Shown: positions 15,169 through 24,775, numbered from the stretch's first letter. The stretch: DNA of 45,072 nucleotides from Alistipes sp. (GCA_017621455.1 JAGATC010000021.1:1-45072), one strand, 5' to 3'. The notes: generated by a model not told the origin, from the sequence alone. Numbers and translations: made by a program.

Positions 15169-16707
15169 TTAGTATCCAGGATTCTGCGTAAGACCGCCTA
15201 AGCGCACCTCCTCAGCGGGTATAGGCATAAGTTCGTGCTTACCAGCAACGAACTCTGCCATCTCAGCGCGTGCCTCGGGGGTCTCTTGGGACTTATATGC
15301 GTCCATTACCTCCTTAGCGATACCCCAGCGGCATAGGTCGAACCAGCGGTGTCCCTCCATCGCAAGCTCCACACGGCGCTCATGGCGTAGCGACTCCCAC
15401 GTTAGCGACACAGCATCGAGACCTACGCGTGAACGCACCTCATTTAATGCCGTCTCGCCCTTTGCGACATCCACACCAGATGCGAGGCACGCCTCAGCAT
15501 ACATTAGAAGCACATCGGCGTAGCGTATCTGCTTGTTGTTGATGGGACCGCGGGCATGGTGCGAGAGCTTTACATACTTACCGTCATCGCCAATAAGAGC
15601 ATACTTGCGGTTGAGGTAGCGCGAACCAAGATATATCTCCTGCTCGGGGGTCTGAATCTCCTCGTCGGTTGGGTTGTGGATGGTAGCATCACGACGTGAA
15701 TCACCCTCCTCATACTCATCGTAGAGGTTCTGCGTAGGCTTGTTAAAGCCCCAGCCGCTATCACCAAAGGCCGATGAGCGTGAGCGTGTGAGAATCATCG
15801 TAAACGTACCACGCGAGAAACCATAACCCTCACCATAGTCCGACATTGGATCATCCGTATACTGAATCTCGAACACCGACTCTACTCCATTCTCGCCCTC
15901 GAGCGTGAAGTTATCGGCATAGTCGGCACACAGCGAATACTCGCCCGAAGAGATGAGCTTCTCGCCCCACTGGCGTGCCTCATCTGCATTGCCTACATAT
16001 AGGTTTACCTTTAGGAGCATAGCCTGAGCCGCGCCCTTCGTAGCGATACCAAGCTCCTCGGAAGATACCTCCGAGCGAGGCCATAGGCACTCCTCAGCAC
16101 ACTCCAAATCGCTGATAATCTGCTCGTAGACCCTATCTTTAGCCACACGTGGGTAGTTTTTCCACTCCTCGGAGCTAACGATTGGCTCCGTTGTCATGGG
16201 CACATCACCGAAGAGACGCACAAGGCGGAAGTAGTAGTAGGCACGTAGGAAGTGTGCCTCACCCATTAGGCGCGACTTCAGTCGCTCGTCCATGGTGTCG
16301 TCGACAGCCACATCGGGAATGTAGGCTATGGCCAGGTTGCAGCGGCTTATACCCTGATACTGCGCACGATAATAGTCGAGCAGAAGTTGATTGGAGGCAT
16401 TCGTCTTAAAGTTCTCCATATCGTAGGCAGCAGCCATATCGCCCGTATTCTCGCCACCCTTCAGGGCATCGTCCGAGGCGATGTCGCCGATAAACCACTC
16501 GCTAAAGTAGGTGCCCCCATACTCCCACATCAAAGGGTGGTAGGCGGCTATTACTGACTGTTTGCAGGTGGTGCCACTGGTAAAGAAGTCCTTAAGCTCG
16601 GTAGTGCCTGGCGTGGGCTCTCTGAGCCAGTCGTTGCACGACACAAACGTCATAGCACAGAGTGCTAAAACAGTAGCGTAAATCTTTATTATAGCATTAC
16701 GTTTCAT
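15169..16707 (-). CDS. susD: SusD/RagB-family outer-membrane lipoprotein
   Basis: This 512-residue protein has lipobox Cys24 (TFVSCNDWL) and the familiar SusD pattern: LREPTPGTT at the mature start, a long helical TPR-like region with RAQYQGISRCNLAI and GEAHFLRAYYYFRLVRLFGDVPM, then IRYADVLLMYAEACL, LRHERRVELAMEGHRWFDLCRWG, and a C-terminal QNPGY. Such proteins form the lid on the SusC channel and bind the oligosaccharide. The gene starts 12 nt after susC. With the GH16 and GH128 genes downstream, the bound ligand is probably a beta-1,3-glucan fragment. Confidence 0.95.
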   Translation of the reverse strand: MKRNAIIKIYATVLALCAMTFVSCNDWLREPTPGTTELKDFFTSGTTCKQSVIAAYHPLMWEYGGTYFSEWFIGDIASDDALKGGENTGDMAAAYDMENFKTNASNQLLLDYYRAQYQGISRCNLAIAYIPDVAVDDTMDERLKSRLMGEAHFLRAYYYFRLVRLFGDVPMTTEPIVSSEEWKNYPRVAKDRVYEQIISDLECAEECLWPRSEVSSEELGIATKGAAQAMLLKVNLYVGNADEARQWGEKLISSGEYSLCADYADNFTLEGENGVESVFEIQYTDDPMSDYGEGYGFSRGTFTMILTRSRSSAFGDSGWGFNKPTQNLYDEYEEGDSRRDATIHNPTDEEIQTPEQEIYLGSRYLNRKYALIGDDGKYVKLSHHARGPINNKQIRYADVLLMYAEACLASGVDVAKGETALNEVRSRVGLDAVSLTWESLRHERRVELAMEGHRWFDLCRWGIAKEVMDAYKSQETPEARAEMAEFVAGKHELMPIPAEEVRLGGLTQNPGY

Positions 16708-16719
16708 AGCGCGGAGAGT

Positions 16720-19700
16720 TTAGAAGTTAATGTTGGTACCAAACATGACTGTTCGCGACTGTGGGTAGTTACCATAGTCCACGCCGCCACCCACTTCGGG
16801 GTCGTAGCCCGAGTATTTGGTAAAGGTGAGCAGGTTGGTTGCCGAGATGTAGAAGCGCCAACGCTGCATGTGCATCTTATCCGTCCACCTCTTTGGCAGG
16901 GTATAACCTATGGTAAGGTCCTTCAAGCGGAGGTATGAGCCATCCTCCACATAGCGACTCGAGTTCTCGAAGTTACGCGAGCTACCCCACGGATTGGGTA
17001 TTGAGCCCTTGGGGTTGGTTATGCTCCACACATCGCGCATCGAGGTGCTTAGCGTAGCCTCCTGACCCTTACCCTCGGTGCGGAGACGTAGGGCATTGTA
17101 TATCTCATTGCCGTAGACACCCTGGAAGAAAATCGACACATCGAGGCCTTTCCAGTCAAGGCTGAAGTTAAGGCCATAGGTGAGCCATGGGAAGGCATTA
17201 CCGAGGGCTACAAGGTCGTCATCGTTGATAATACCGTCGCCATTCTGATCCTTGTAGCGTGCATCACCCGCATGCTCCGTCACGGTGAGAGCACTCTGTG
17301 CATGCTGATGCTCGAGTACCTCCTCGTTGGTGCGGTAGATGCCCTCATACTCATAGCCCCACAAGGTCCATAATGGCAGCCCCATGTCACATATCGAGCG
17401 GTCGCCATATACTCGCTCGCCGCCATTAAGTGCGGTAAGCTCGTTGTCTATAAACGAGATGTTGCCATTAATCGCGTAGCCGAACTCACCGACACGGTTG
17501 TAGTGAGCCAAGGTTAGCTCTATACCCTTATTCGACACGGTGCCTACGTTGGCTGTCGAGGCGTAGCGGTTGCCGACATGTGCCGGAGCAGCCACCGAGA
17601 GAAGCATATTCTTCGTGTCGCGCTTAAAGAGGTCGACCGTACCCACGAGCTTGCCGTTCCATAGGCCGAAGTCTACGCCGACGTTAATCTGCTCGGTCGT
17701 CTCCCACATGCCACCAGTGTTTACGTAGGTGAGCACCGTAGCACCAGGCACAAGCTCCTGATTTACGCCAAGCGGGTAGTCCACAAACGTGGGTCCGGAG
17801 TTGAACATAACCTGAGTGAAGCTGTTACTACCAATCTTCTCGTTGCCAATCTGACCCCAGCCTACGCGGAGCTTAAGGTTGTCGAGGATGTCTACATCCT
17901 TGAGGAATGGCTCCTCAGATATGCGCCATGCTGCCGCCATTGATGGGAAGTAACCCCAGAGGTTGTCGGGAAACTTCGATGAAGCGTCGGCACGGAAGTT
18001 TAGCGTAATGAGGTAGCGGTTGTCGTAAGAGTAGTGCACACGTCCCAACAACGAGAACATACGTGTACGCGATGCTGAGTCGCCCGCCTCCGAGAGGTCG
18101 TCCGTAGCCTGGTTGATATACCAGTTGTTGGGCGCGGGGTTGGTGATAGTCGAGCCTGAACCACCTATCGAGTAGTAGTCGTACTGCTCGGTTGTCTGAC
18201 CCACCATTGCCGTGAGCGAGTGTTTGCCCCACTCGCCATTGTAGGTGAGCACGTTGTCGTAGCGCATAGTAAGGCCACGGCTCATGCTGCGAGAGATGAA
18301 GTTCTTGTCGTTCTTGTCGTAGTCCGAGTAGTAGTACTTCTCCTTGAAGTCGCGGTTCATGCCGTTGGCGAGGTCCATGCTCACCTCCGAGCGGAAAGTG
18401 AGACCCTTTACGGGCTGTAGCTCGAGGAAGACATTACCTATCCAGCGTTCGGTCTTATTCAGCGGGTGCGACATCTCAACCATAGAGAAGGGGTTAGTCA
18501 CGTTGCGGAAGTTAGATGATGCCGAGATACGACCACTAAGATCCTCACCTGCAGCATTCACCGAGCCCTCGGGGTAGTGTGTAGGGTCCCATGGAGCCAT
18601 GGCTATGGCTGCCGAGAGGATTGACGACCCGGGGCTTGAGTTGTTGTGCGTGGCGCGACGACCTGTAGAGCTTACGAACGATATGTTCTCACCAATCTTG
18701 AGCCACTTGGTAATGGCATAGGTAGTATTCGAGCGCAGCGTGAGACGCTGGAAGTTGGAGCCCATGATAGTACCATCCTGGTTGAAGTAGCTGGCGCTGA
18801 GCGCATAGGTAGTCTTCTCACCACCACCCGACACAGCCAAGTGGTAGTTCTGCACCACAGCATTCGAGCGAAATACCTCATCCTGCCAGTCGGTGTTGAT
18901 TGCCGAGTAGTCGAGGCCGTTGGGATTCGCGTCGCTCTTCACCACAGGATAGAACGAGCTCGAACCGAGCTTGTATGTCGAGAGCCACTGGTTGAAACCA
19001 TTCTGGTTGAAGTAGTTTATCTGCGACTGTTGTCCCTGCATTGTCACCTCGGTTCGTGCCTGCTCCTCGGTGCCCATAAGGTCGAGCTTACGCCAACGAT
19101 TCTGAATACCCACGTAGGCATTAAACTCGATATTCACCTTAGAGTCGCGCTTACCGTTCTTCGTTGTGACGATGATAACACCATTAGCACCACGCGAGCC
19201 GTAGATTGCCGTAGACGAGGCATCCTTCAAAATCTCTGTCGAAGCTATATCATTGGGGTTAAGGTAGTTAATATCCGATGTGATGACACCATCGACAACG
19301 TAGATGGGCGACGAGTCGTTCACCGTGCCGATACCACGAATACGCACCTCGGCACCGCCACCTGGCTGACCCGACATGGCATTAACCGTAACACCTGCGG
19401 CACGTCCCTGCAGCGCCTGGTCGATACCCGCCGCGGGGGTCTTTGTCAAATCCGAGGCACTCACCGATGCCACAGCACCCGTAAGGTCGCTCTTACGCAT
19501 CGTACCATAACCGATGGCAACCACCTCGTCGAGCATCATTGCGTCGGTCTGCATCCTAACATCGAGACGTGTAGTCGATGGCGTGACTGCAAACTCGGCA
19601 TTTTTGTAGCCCATATACGAGAACTGTAGCGTGTGCTCCTTCGACGATGGCAGCATGATTGCGTAGTAGCCATTAACATCGGTAGATACACCCGTGTAGG

Positions 19701-19839
19701 TACCCTTAACCACCACGGCGACACCGATTAAAGGCGTACCGTCATCCTCGCTTGTGACAACACCCTCAATCTTAACACTCTGTGCATATAGCCCGATGCT
19801 ACACATAAGAGCTAAAAGTGTGAGTAAAGTACGTTTCAT
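16720..19839 (-). CDS. susC: SusC/RagA-family TonB-dependent outer-membrane transporter
   Basis: This 1039-residue protein starts with a signal peptide (MKRTLLTLLALMCSIGLYAQ). It then has a carboxypeptidase-regulatory-like domain (about 22-100, VEGVVTSEDDGTPLIGVAVV), the DEVVAIGYGT TonB-box region, and a plug with ALQGRAAGVTVN and GGAEVRIRGIGTVNDSSPIYVVDG. A long beta-barrel follows and ends in Phe (FGTNINF), as usual for outer-membrane barrels. With SusD it imports oligosaccharides using TonB energy. It is the first gene of the minus-strand locus. No hybrid two-component, anti-sigma/ECF or SusR-type regulator is visible beside it, so control may be encoded elsewhere. Confidence 0.96.
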   Translation of the reverse strand: MKRTLLTLLALMCSIGLYAQSVKIEGVVTSEDDGTPLIGVAVVVKGTYTGVSTDVNGYYAIMLPSSKEHTLQFSYMGYKNAEFAVTPSTTRLDVRMQTDAMMLDEVVAIGYGTMRKSDLTGAVASVSASDLTKTPAAGIDQALQGRAAGVTVNAMSGQPGGGAEVRIRGIGTVNDSSPIYVVDGVITSDINYLNPNDIASTEILKDASSTAIYGSRGANGVIIVTTKNGKRDSKVNIEFNAYVGIQNRWRKLDLMGTEEQARTEVTMQGQQSQINYFNQNGFNQWLSTYKLGSSSFYPVVKSDANPNGLDYSAINTDWQDEVFRSNAVVQNYHLAVSGGGEKTTYALSASYFNQDGTIMGSNFQRLTLRSNTTYAITKWLKIGENISFVSSTGRRATHNNSSPGSSILSAAIAMAPWDPTHYPEGSVNAAGEDLSGRISASSNFRNVTNPFSMVEMSHPLNKTERWIGNVFLELQPVKGLTFRSEVSMDLANGMNRDFKEKYYYSDYDKNDKNFISRSMSRGLTMRYDNVLTYNGEWGKHSLTAMVGQTTEQYDYYSIGGSGSTITNPAPNNWYINQATDDLSEAGDSASRTRMFSLLGRVHYSYDNRYLITLNFRADASSKFPDNLWGYFPSMAAAWRISEEPFLKDVDILDNLKLRVGWGQIGNEKIGSNSFTQVMFNSGPTFVDYPLGVNQELVPGATVLTYVNTGGMWETTEQINVGVDFGLWNGKLVGTVDLFKRDTKNMLLSVAAPAHVGNRYASTANVGTVSNKGIELTLAHYNRVGEFGYAINGNISFIDNELTALNGGERVYGDRSICDMGLPLWTLWGYEYEGIYRTNEEVLEHQHAQSALTVTEHAGDARYKDQNGDGIINDDDLVALGNAFPWLTYGLNFSLDWKGLDVSIFFQGVYGNEIYNALRLRTEGKGQEATLSTSMRDVWSITNPKGSIPNPWGSSRNFENSSRYVEDGSYLRLKDLTIGYTLPKRWTDKMHMQRWRFYISATNLLTFTKYSGYDPEVGGGVDYGNYPQSRTVMFGTNINF

Positions 19840-19879
19840 AGTATCGTTGTATTTGGTTTACTTTGCACGTTTTGTTGTG

Positions 19880-19911
19880 TAAAGTTAGTGAAAATTCCGA
19901 GATGATGCAAC
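19880..19911 (-). promoter_or_regulatory. Probable susC promoter
   Basis: On the minus strand TAACTTTA (19887 to 19880) matches TAnnTTTG at all but the last base, and GTTG (19911 to 19908) lies 20 nt upstream in the -33 position. The implied leader is about 35 nt. The rest of the 19840-20301 gap is AT-rich, with no further gene seen. Confidence 0.5.
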
Positions 19912-20227
19912 ACGCACACACACATGGGCACGCTAATATAGATTCAACCACGCCAACAATAATAATAAGACATTGATATTCTGCATTTTGGACAATATTT
20001 CCACTGCTTAAAAAGTGGACTTATCGCAATGTGTTGTTAAATCATGTTTAATCGCCATATTCATAGAATACATCATACAATAGCATCAATCGACTCAAGT
20101 TTTCATCCACTTTTTTCTACCACACACCATCTTTTTAACTGCTAATATTCAATACATTACACATATCACCACACTTATATACCCCACTTTATTTCTCACC
20201 TACTGCTACTTTTTGAATGATTTTTCG

Positions 20228-20235
20228 TAACTTTG
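20228..20235 (+). promoter_or_regulatory. Bacteroides-type -7 element for the peptide/lipoprotein unit
   Basis: TAACTTTG is an exact TAnnTTTG match 66 nt before the ATG of the 48-residue peptide gene. A TTTG lies only 12 nt upstream, so the -33 part is not ideal. It would drive the peptide and the following lipoprotein together. Confidence 0.55.
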
Positions 20236-20301
20236 ATAACACTATCGAATCACTATTTCCGATTAAACGAAACAATTAAAACAACTAAAATATAGAGGCT
20301 T

Positions 20302-20448
20302 ATGAAAACAGACTACAAAGCGCCTGAGGCGACACAGATAGATGTCGAGGTTGAGCGCGGCTTCGAAGCATCGGAGCAGAAGTGGTATCAAGAGGGTGGT
20401 AGTGGCGATTTTGGCTACGGAACTGAAACCGAGGATACCTGGGAATAA
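20302..20448 (+). CDS. 48-residue conserved small peptide, member 1
   Basis: ATG at 20302, TAA at 20446-20448. The peptide has no signal sequence or membrane segment. Its N-terminal half (DYKAPEATQIDVEVERGFEA) closely matches the second peptide in this window (DYQAPDVEVLELEVEQGFSA); both continue with a Ser and are exactly 48 residues long. The C-terminal half is different: Gly-, Glu- and Asp-rich with aromatic residues (GGSGDFGYG) and ends in WE. Both peptides stand just upstream of a roughly 900-residue lipoprotein gene, here with a 34-nt gap. The conserved front and variable acidic tail resemble a leader/core layout, but no modifying enzyme or transporter is nearby. The function is unknown. 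Confidence 0.75.
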   Translation: MKTDYKAPEATQIDVEVERGFEASEQKWYQEGGSGDFGYGTETEDTWE

Positions 20449-20482
20449 GAGTTAATGTAGTAATCAAAAAAACATCAGTTGT

Positions 20483-23194
20483 ATGAAACGTATATTCAAG
20501 TCGTTTATGTTTATGGCAGCAGCCATATTTGCGCTGGGTGCCATCACATCGTGTTCGAAAGATGTAGAGCCCACCGATCCTATAGAGACTCCCGATGATC
20601 CCGCAAAGCCCACGGTAGTAAGCTACGAGGTGGTTGCGACCATCGGTGACGACGCCACACGTGCTGCACTCAACGATGGAGAGAGCCTCAAGTGGGTGGA
20701 TGGCGATAATGTTGTAGCCTGGTATATGGGTGCCGACGGTAGCGCCTCATACGCCTTGCGCGAGCAGCAGACCATCGCCTCAATCGCCGAGGATGGCAGG
20801 GGCACGTTCAACTTCGCAGCTATGCCTCAAGGTGGCAAGGCGTGGTTAGCAGTTGGCTCTAATGCTGGCTATGATGGTTGCTCGGCAAAAAAGGTGGAGT
20901 TCAACTATAACGCCGCACAGTCGCAGGCAGCTGCGGGCGCTATCAACCCCGAGTATCTTCGTTTGGTAAGTAACCGCATGGATGTTCCCGTAGTTGAGGA
21001 GGGACAGAGCGTGGTAGTATTCGAGGTACAGTTCGACATCGTAGGTACTATCCTTCGTTTCTTGCCTTACTCTGCAACAGGTGCATACGCAGCCGAGCAG
21101 ATTAAGTCTGTGGAGCTCGTATCCGTAGACAACCCTATTGCAGGTGGTGGTTCGGCCATCGCACGCAACTACGCCGACTTCTGGGAGACAGAGCAGGGCT
21201 ACAAGTGGCACACAACCGACGCTGCGGTATTTGCTGACGAGGCTGTAATCTTCTGGGATGCAACATCTAAGAGCATCGTAACCACTCTAACAACCCCACT
21301 ATCGTTAGACGGCCTCACTTCGGCCAATACTCCTGGCAACGGCATTTATATGTGTGTACCACCGGTAAGCGTGGGCGGCTATAAGTATGTTGTAACGACC
21401 GATAAGGCTAAGTATACATTTGATGCTTCGGAGACCGCTTATAAGTTCGAGGATAACACCCTCAAGAACGTTCTTCTCGACATCGAGAAGGCTACACGTC
21501 TCGACCTCGATGCTGTAAAGGGCGAGTTGCAGTATCTTGGCGACCTTAACGCTGCAATGCAGAAGATCTCTTGCGACGGCACAACCGATAAGGATGGTGG
21601 TTATTGGTATGCTCAGACACGTGATACGGGTGCCGACTGGGTGACACGCGAGGGTATTGAGTATGCACATTTCTACACTGGCGTAGAGTTCGAGTGCATC
21701 GATAACGCTACGGGCGAGGCTGCCGACTGGCTCACCGTTTCATACCGCACCGACGGTAACACTCACTGGTTTATGAACGTACAGCCCAATGCCAACATCG
21801 AGGAGCGCTCTGCAACAGTAACCGCTACATTCCCCGATGTTGATGGCTATATTGTTACTGAGGCTTGCCGCACAAAGAGCATCACCGTAACACAGGGTGG
21901 CTTCACAACGTCTAAGATTTTGACGCTTGGTGGCGGTGTTGGCGACCAGGTAATCTCTGGTGCAGGTGTCGACAAGCTGAGCCTTGGCTGGTGCGTAATC
22001 GCCGTAAATGGCACCTATGCCGAGTCGTGGGGCGATGATAAGAACAACGAGCAGTTGCTCTACAGCAGCGTCGTTATCGAGTGCCGTGAGGGTGCTGCTA
22101 ATGGTCCTATCGTAGATTGGCTTACGGTAGAGTATGGCAAGGATGCTAATGGCAAGCACAACTCTACACATCTGCTTGCAACAGCTTCTGAGAATAACAC
22201 TGGTGCTGAGCGTAAGGCGTTGGTATGCTGCACATATAACGCTCCCGAGGGCTACGAGTTTGAGGGTGGTGCCACATCGCACTTCAAGCAGTTCTTCGTA
22301 ACACAGCCAGCTAACTCAGGTGTTAAGACCGTCTCATTCTGGGGTGGTATTGGTGCAGATTTCCAGCACGATGCAAATGCACAGCAGGATTGGGGCTTGA
22401 GCTACTGGGTAATCAAGGTTGATGGCGCAGATGCTACCGATTGGGGTGGCGACTCACACAACGAGCAGTTGCTCTATGGTAGCGCCGAGTTCAAGTGCTA
22501 CGACTACACCAACGGCGTACGTGGCGCCGAGGTTGACTGGGTAACGGTTGACTATAAGCGCGATGGCACTGGCAAGGTTATCGACACATGGTGGCTTGCA
22601 AACATCGAGGCTAACACTGGTGCGGCACGTGCTTGCGAGGTGGTATGTACATTCCCCGAGCATGAGGGCTACGCATACGAGAATGGCCAGAATGTTAAGA
22701 CGACCATCATCCGCCAGGCTGGTGTATCTACCGATGAGGGTGGCAACGACGAGCCCGTAGTTGAGGGTTTCAGCTATACCATCTTCAACAATGCCGCTGA
22801 TGGCTCTAAGGGCACAGGCTTTGGCCCAGGAGCAGGCACCGTAGGCGACTGGTATCGTTTCGAGAATATCACCATCAATGGCAAGACCTATACCCCAGGT
22901 GCCGAGATGTCGAACCTCGCAGCCAACACAGAGCTTATGAGCCAGCTTATGGCCAAGGCATTTAGCTTCGGCGAGATTACCGATGACGATGTCCAGATTC
23001 CTGGCGTAGATCCACTTACAACTAACCCAGAGAGCTTCGTGACACTTGAGCCATGGAGCGATGGTGGCGCAGCAATATATGTTCGCATCGTGCTTACGGC
23101 CAACGACTCAGGCGCACGCCGCACCTTTAAGATTATCACCAAGGATGGCGAGGGCGCACAGGTGTCATCTGTGGTTTACTTCCAGAACAACTAA
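20483..23194 (+). CDS. Large surface lipoprotein: fimbrillin-like N-terminus plus BACON-like repeats
   Basis: This 903-residue protein has lipobox Cys24 followed by SKDVEPTD. Residues about 50-335 resemble fimbrillin/Mfa-like proteins (TRAALNDGESLKWVDGDNVVAWY). Three related beta domains of about 135 residues follow (near 345-478, 479-616 and 617-748). Each has a DW(L/V)TV core, a later N.....R..V segment and a TQ or RQAG end, as in BACON domains. Repeats 2 and 3 also share a WG...NEQLLY segment. A further unique domain makes up 760-903. Adhesion or glycan/mucin binding at the surface is the usual suggestion for such proteins. It is probably co-transcribed with the 48-residue peptide upstream and ends at a strong terminator shared with queA. 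Confidence 0.72.
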   Translation: MKRIFKSFMFMAAAIFALGAITSCSKDVEPTDPIETPDDPAKPTVVSYEVVATIGDDATRAALNDGESLKWVDGDNVVAWYMGADGSASYALREQQTIASIAEDGRGTFNFAAMPQGGKAWLAVGSNAGYDGCSAKKVEFNYNAAQSQAAAGAINPEYLRLVSNRMDVPVVEEGQSVVVFEVQFDIVGTILRFLPYSATGAYAAEQIKSVELVSVDNPIAGGGSAIARNYADFWETEQGYKWHTTDAAVFADEAVIFWDATSKSIVTTLTTPLSLDGLTSANTPGNGIYMCVPPVSVGGYKYVVTTDKAKYTFDASETAYKFEDNTLKNVLLDIEKATRLDLDAVKGELQYLGDLNAAMQKISCDGTTDKDGGYWYAQTRDTGADWVTREGIEYAHFYTGVEFECIDNATGEAADWLTVSYRTDGNTHWFMNVQPNANIEERSATVTATFPDVDGYIVTEACRTKSITVTQGGFTTSKILTLGGGVGDQVISGAGVDKLSLGWCVIAVNGTYAESWGDDKNNEQLLYSSVVIECREGAANGPIVDWLTVEYGKDANGKHNSTHLLATASENNTGAERKALVCCTYNAPEGYEFEGGATSHFKQFFVTQPANSGVKTVSFWGGIGADFQHDANAQQDWGLSYWVIKVDGADATDWGGDSHNEQLLYGSAEFKCYDYTNGVRGAEVDWVTVDYKRDGTGKVIDTWWLANIEANTGAARACEVVCTFPEHEGYAYENGQNVKTTIIRQAGVSTDEGGNDEPVVEGFSYTIFNNAADGSKGTGFGPGAGTVGDWYRFENITINGKTYTPGAEMSNLAANTELMSQLMAKAFSFGEITDDDVQIPGVDPLTTNPESFVTLEPWSDGGAAIYVRIVLTANDSGARRTFKIITKDGEGAQVSSVVYFQNN

Positions 23195-23213
23195 CCCATA
23201 AGCACACTTTAGA

Positions 23214-23242
23214 CAAAGGGCTGACCACTGGTCAGCCCTTTG
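23214..23242. terminator. Shared terminator of convergent genes
   Basis: A near-perfect stem (CAAAGGGCTGACCA 23214-23227 and TGGTCAGCCCTTTG 23229-23242) is flanked by TTGTTG on the plus side and by AGTGTG sequence on the minus side. It overlaps the last codons of queA and serves the lipoprotein gene and probably queA. Confidence 0.75.
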
Positions 23243-24452
23243 TTGTAACCTTCAGCAACGATGAGTCGCCATAGCTCAAGAATCGGAAGTCGTGACCAAG
23301 AGCATAGTCGTAGATACGGTGCCAGTCATCACCCACATAGGCACCAACCAAGAGTAGCAACGTAGACTTAGGCTGGTGGAAGTTAGTGATTATATACCTC
23401 ACGATGCGGAACCTATAGCCCAGAGGCGTAATCATAATCTGCGTGGCTGCCTTAAGCTGCTTCATGCCCTTAACACGCATATAGTCGATAAGCACGTCGA
23501 GCACCTCACCTCCTGCAAAATCCGCTGGGATGTCGTATAGCTCCCACTGGCCTACCACTCTATCTTGGTCGGCGTCGCCATGTTGGCGTATGCGCCATGC
23601 GAGTGCCGATAGCGACTCGAGCGTACGCACCGAGGTGGTACCCACTGCCACAATGCACTCGGCCTTAGCACGCAGTGCCTCAAGGGTATCGAGCGTCACA
23701 GAGAAGTGTTCGGTGTGCATGGGGTGCTCCGCGGCATTATCGTCCTTAACGGGGAGAAACGTGCCAGCACCTACATGTAGCGTAACACCCTCGAAGCCAT
23801 AACCCTTTGCTCGCATCTCTTCGATAAGGCTCTCGGTGAAGTGTAGGCCCGCCGTGGGTGCTGCCACCGAGCCCTCGTAGCGGGCATATACGGTCTGATA
23901 GCGGGTGTTATCTATCTCCTCGCTCTCGCGGTTGAGGTATGGTGGGATGGGAATACGTCCGAGTGCCTCCAACAGCTCACCAAAGCTACACTCTGCCGAC
24001 CAGTTGAAGCGCACGATATGCTCGCGTGTGCCGCGCTCCACGATTGTGGCACGCAGCGTATGAGGTTCACCACGATAGTCGAAGTCGATGCCTACCTCGC
24101 CCTCCTTCCACTTCTTGAGGTTACCCACGATGCAGCTCCACTCACTCTGGTCGCGCTGCTGAAAGGCGCGCTCATAGTCTGCGGGGTTGTGTGGCTCAAG
24201 GCAGAAGACCTCTATGCGTGCTCCCGACGCCTTGTGCATCACTATGCGCGCGCGCACTACGCGCGTATTATTAAATACGAGCATTGCACCCTCGGGCAGA
24301 TAGTCGGCGACATTGCGAAAGTGGCTCTCGCTTATTGAGCCATTATCGTAGACGAGGAGTTTCGACGAGGAGCGCTCCTCGAGTGGGAACTTTGCAATAC
24401 GCTCATCGGGGAGCTCGTAGTTGTAGTCGTTGATGTCGATATGTCGCTGCAT
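23232..24452 (-). CDS. queA: S-adenosylmethionine:tRNA ribosyltransferase-isomerase
   Basis: This 406-residue protein transfers and rearranges the ribose of S-adenosylmethionine onto preQ1 in tRNA to make epoxyqueuosine, a late step of queuosine synthesis. The family signatures are clear: DYNYELPDERIAKFPL near the start, LVFNNTRVVRARI, APTAGLHFTESL and VGAGTFLPVK, then ITNFHQPKSTLLLLVGA near the end. It is longer than the roughly 350 residues of the E. coli enzyme. It follows tRNA-Glu on the same strand, but that tRNA is not a queuosine substrate (Asp, Asn, His and Tyr are), and a terminator separates them. This is a housekeeping gene between two surface-lipoprotein loci. Confidence 0.95.
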   Translation of the reverse strand: MQRHIDINDYNYELPDERIAKFPLEERSSSKLLVYDNGSISESHFRNVADYLPEGAMLVFNNTRVVRARIVMHKASGARIEVFCLEPHNPADYERAFQQRDQSEWSCIVGNLKKWKEGEVGIDFDYRGEPHTLRATIVERGTREHIVRFNWSAECSFGELLEALGRIPIPPYLNRESEEIDNTRYQTVYARYEGSVAAPTAGLHFTESLIEEMRAKGYGFEGVTLHVGAGTFLPVKDDNAAEHPMHTEHFSVTLDTLEALRAKAECIVAVGTTSVRTLESLSALAWRIRQHGDADQDRVVGQWELYDIPADFAGGEVLDVLIDYMRVKGMKQLKAATQIMITPLGYRFRIVRYIITNFHQPKSTLLLLVGAYVGDDWHRIYDYALGHDFRFLSYGDSSLLKVTTKG

Positions 24453-24484
24453 AGCCAGTAAACTTTATTTGCTTACAAGTGGGT

Positions 24485-24520
24485 ATAAAAACGAAGAAGA
24501 TGCCTCTCGACATCTTCTTT
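24485..24520 (-). terminator. Terminator after tRNA-Glu
   Basis: A 9-bp perfect stem (AAGAAGATG 24494-24502 and CATCTTCTT 24511-24519) is followed on the minus strand by CGTTTTTA. It lies 10 nt past the tRNA 3' end and before the queA start, so the two are transcribed separately. Confidence 0.8.
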
Positions 24521-24529
24521 CAAAGTTTG

Positions 24530-24601
24530 TAGTGGATAGGGGATTCGAACCCCTATGTCGTGCGTGAGAGGCACGTATCCTAGCCCTTAGATGAATCCAC
24601 C
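24530..24601 (-). tRNA. tRNA-Glu (anticodon CUC)
   Basis: Minus strand, 72 nt. The acceptor GGTGGAT pairs with ATCCACT (one G-U at 1-72). The anticodon stem CGTGC/GCACG encloses CTCTCAC, giving anticodon CUC for codon GAG. The T arm is AGGGG TTCGAAT CCCCT, and the D arm resembles the ATCTAAGGGCTAGGAT form of tRNA-Glu. CCA is not encoded. A full consensus promoter lies upstream and a terminator downstream, so it is a single-gene unit. Confidence 0.92.
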
Positions 24602-24628
24602 ATGTTAACTTGTCTCCTTTTGACGCTG

Positions 24629-24659
24629 CAAATATACGGCATTTTTTTTATTCTCCAAA
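24629..24659 (-). promoter_or_regulatory. Promoter of tRNA-Glu
   Basis: On the minus strand: TTTG (24659-24656), exactly 19 nt, then TATATTTG (24636-24629). This is a full match to the Bacteroides consensus, placing the start of transcription about 20 nt before the tRNA. Confidence 0.8.
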
Positions 24660-24747
24660 ACTTTTCGCAAAAAAATTGCAAAATTTTTTATTTTCGTTGC
24701 TCTTCGGCCCTAAAATGGACCTTTTACGATACTCCCACCAATAGTAT

Positions 24748-24775
24748 GGGCCGACCAAACACTCTTGGCCGACCC
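24748..24775 (-). terminator. RNA hairpin after the lipoprotein operon
   Basis: On the minus strand GGGTCGGCCAA and TTGGTCGGCCC pair over 11 positions, two of them G-U, with a 6-nt loop, 27 nt past the stop of the last operon gene. There is no U-run right after it, so it may be a weak terminator or an mRNA-protecting 3' stem. Confidence 0.4.

Noticed and set aside
18646..19629. A 327-codon plus-strand open frame inside susC
   Set aside because: It is an antisense shadow of a strongly supported SusC gene; its composition is rich in His, Arg, Thr and Leu, with no domain or signal.
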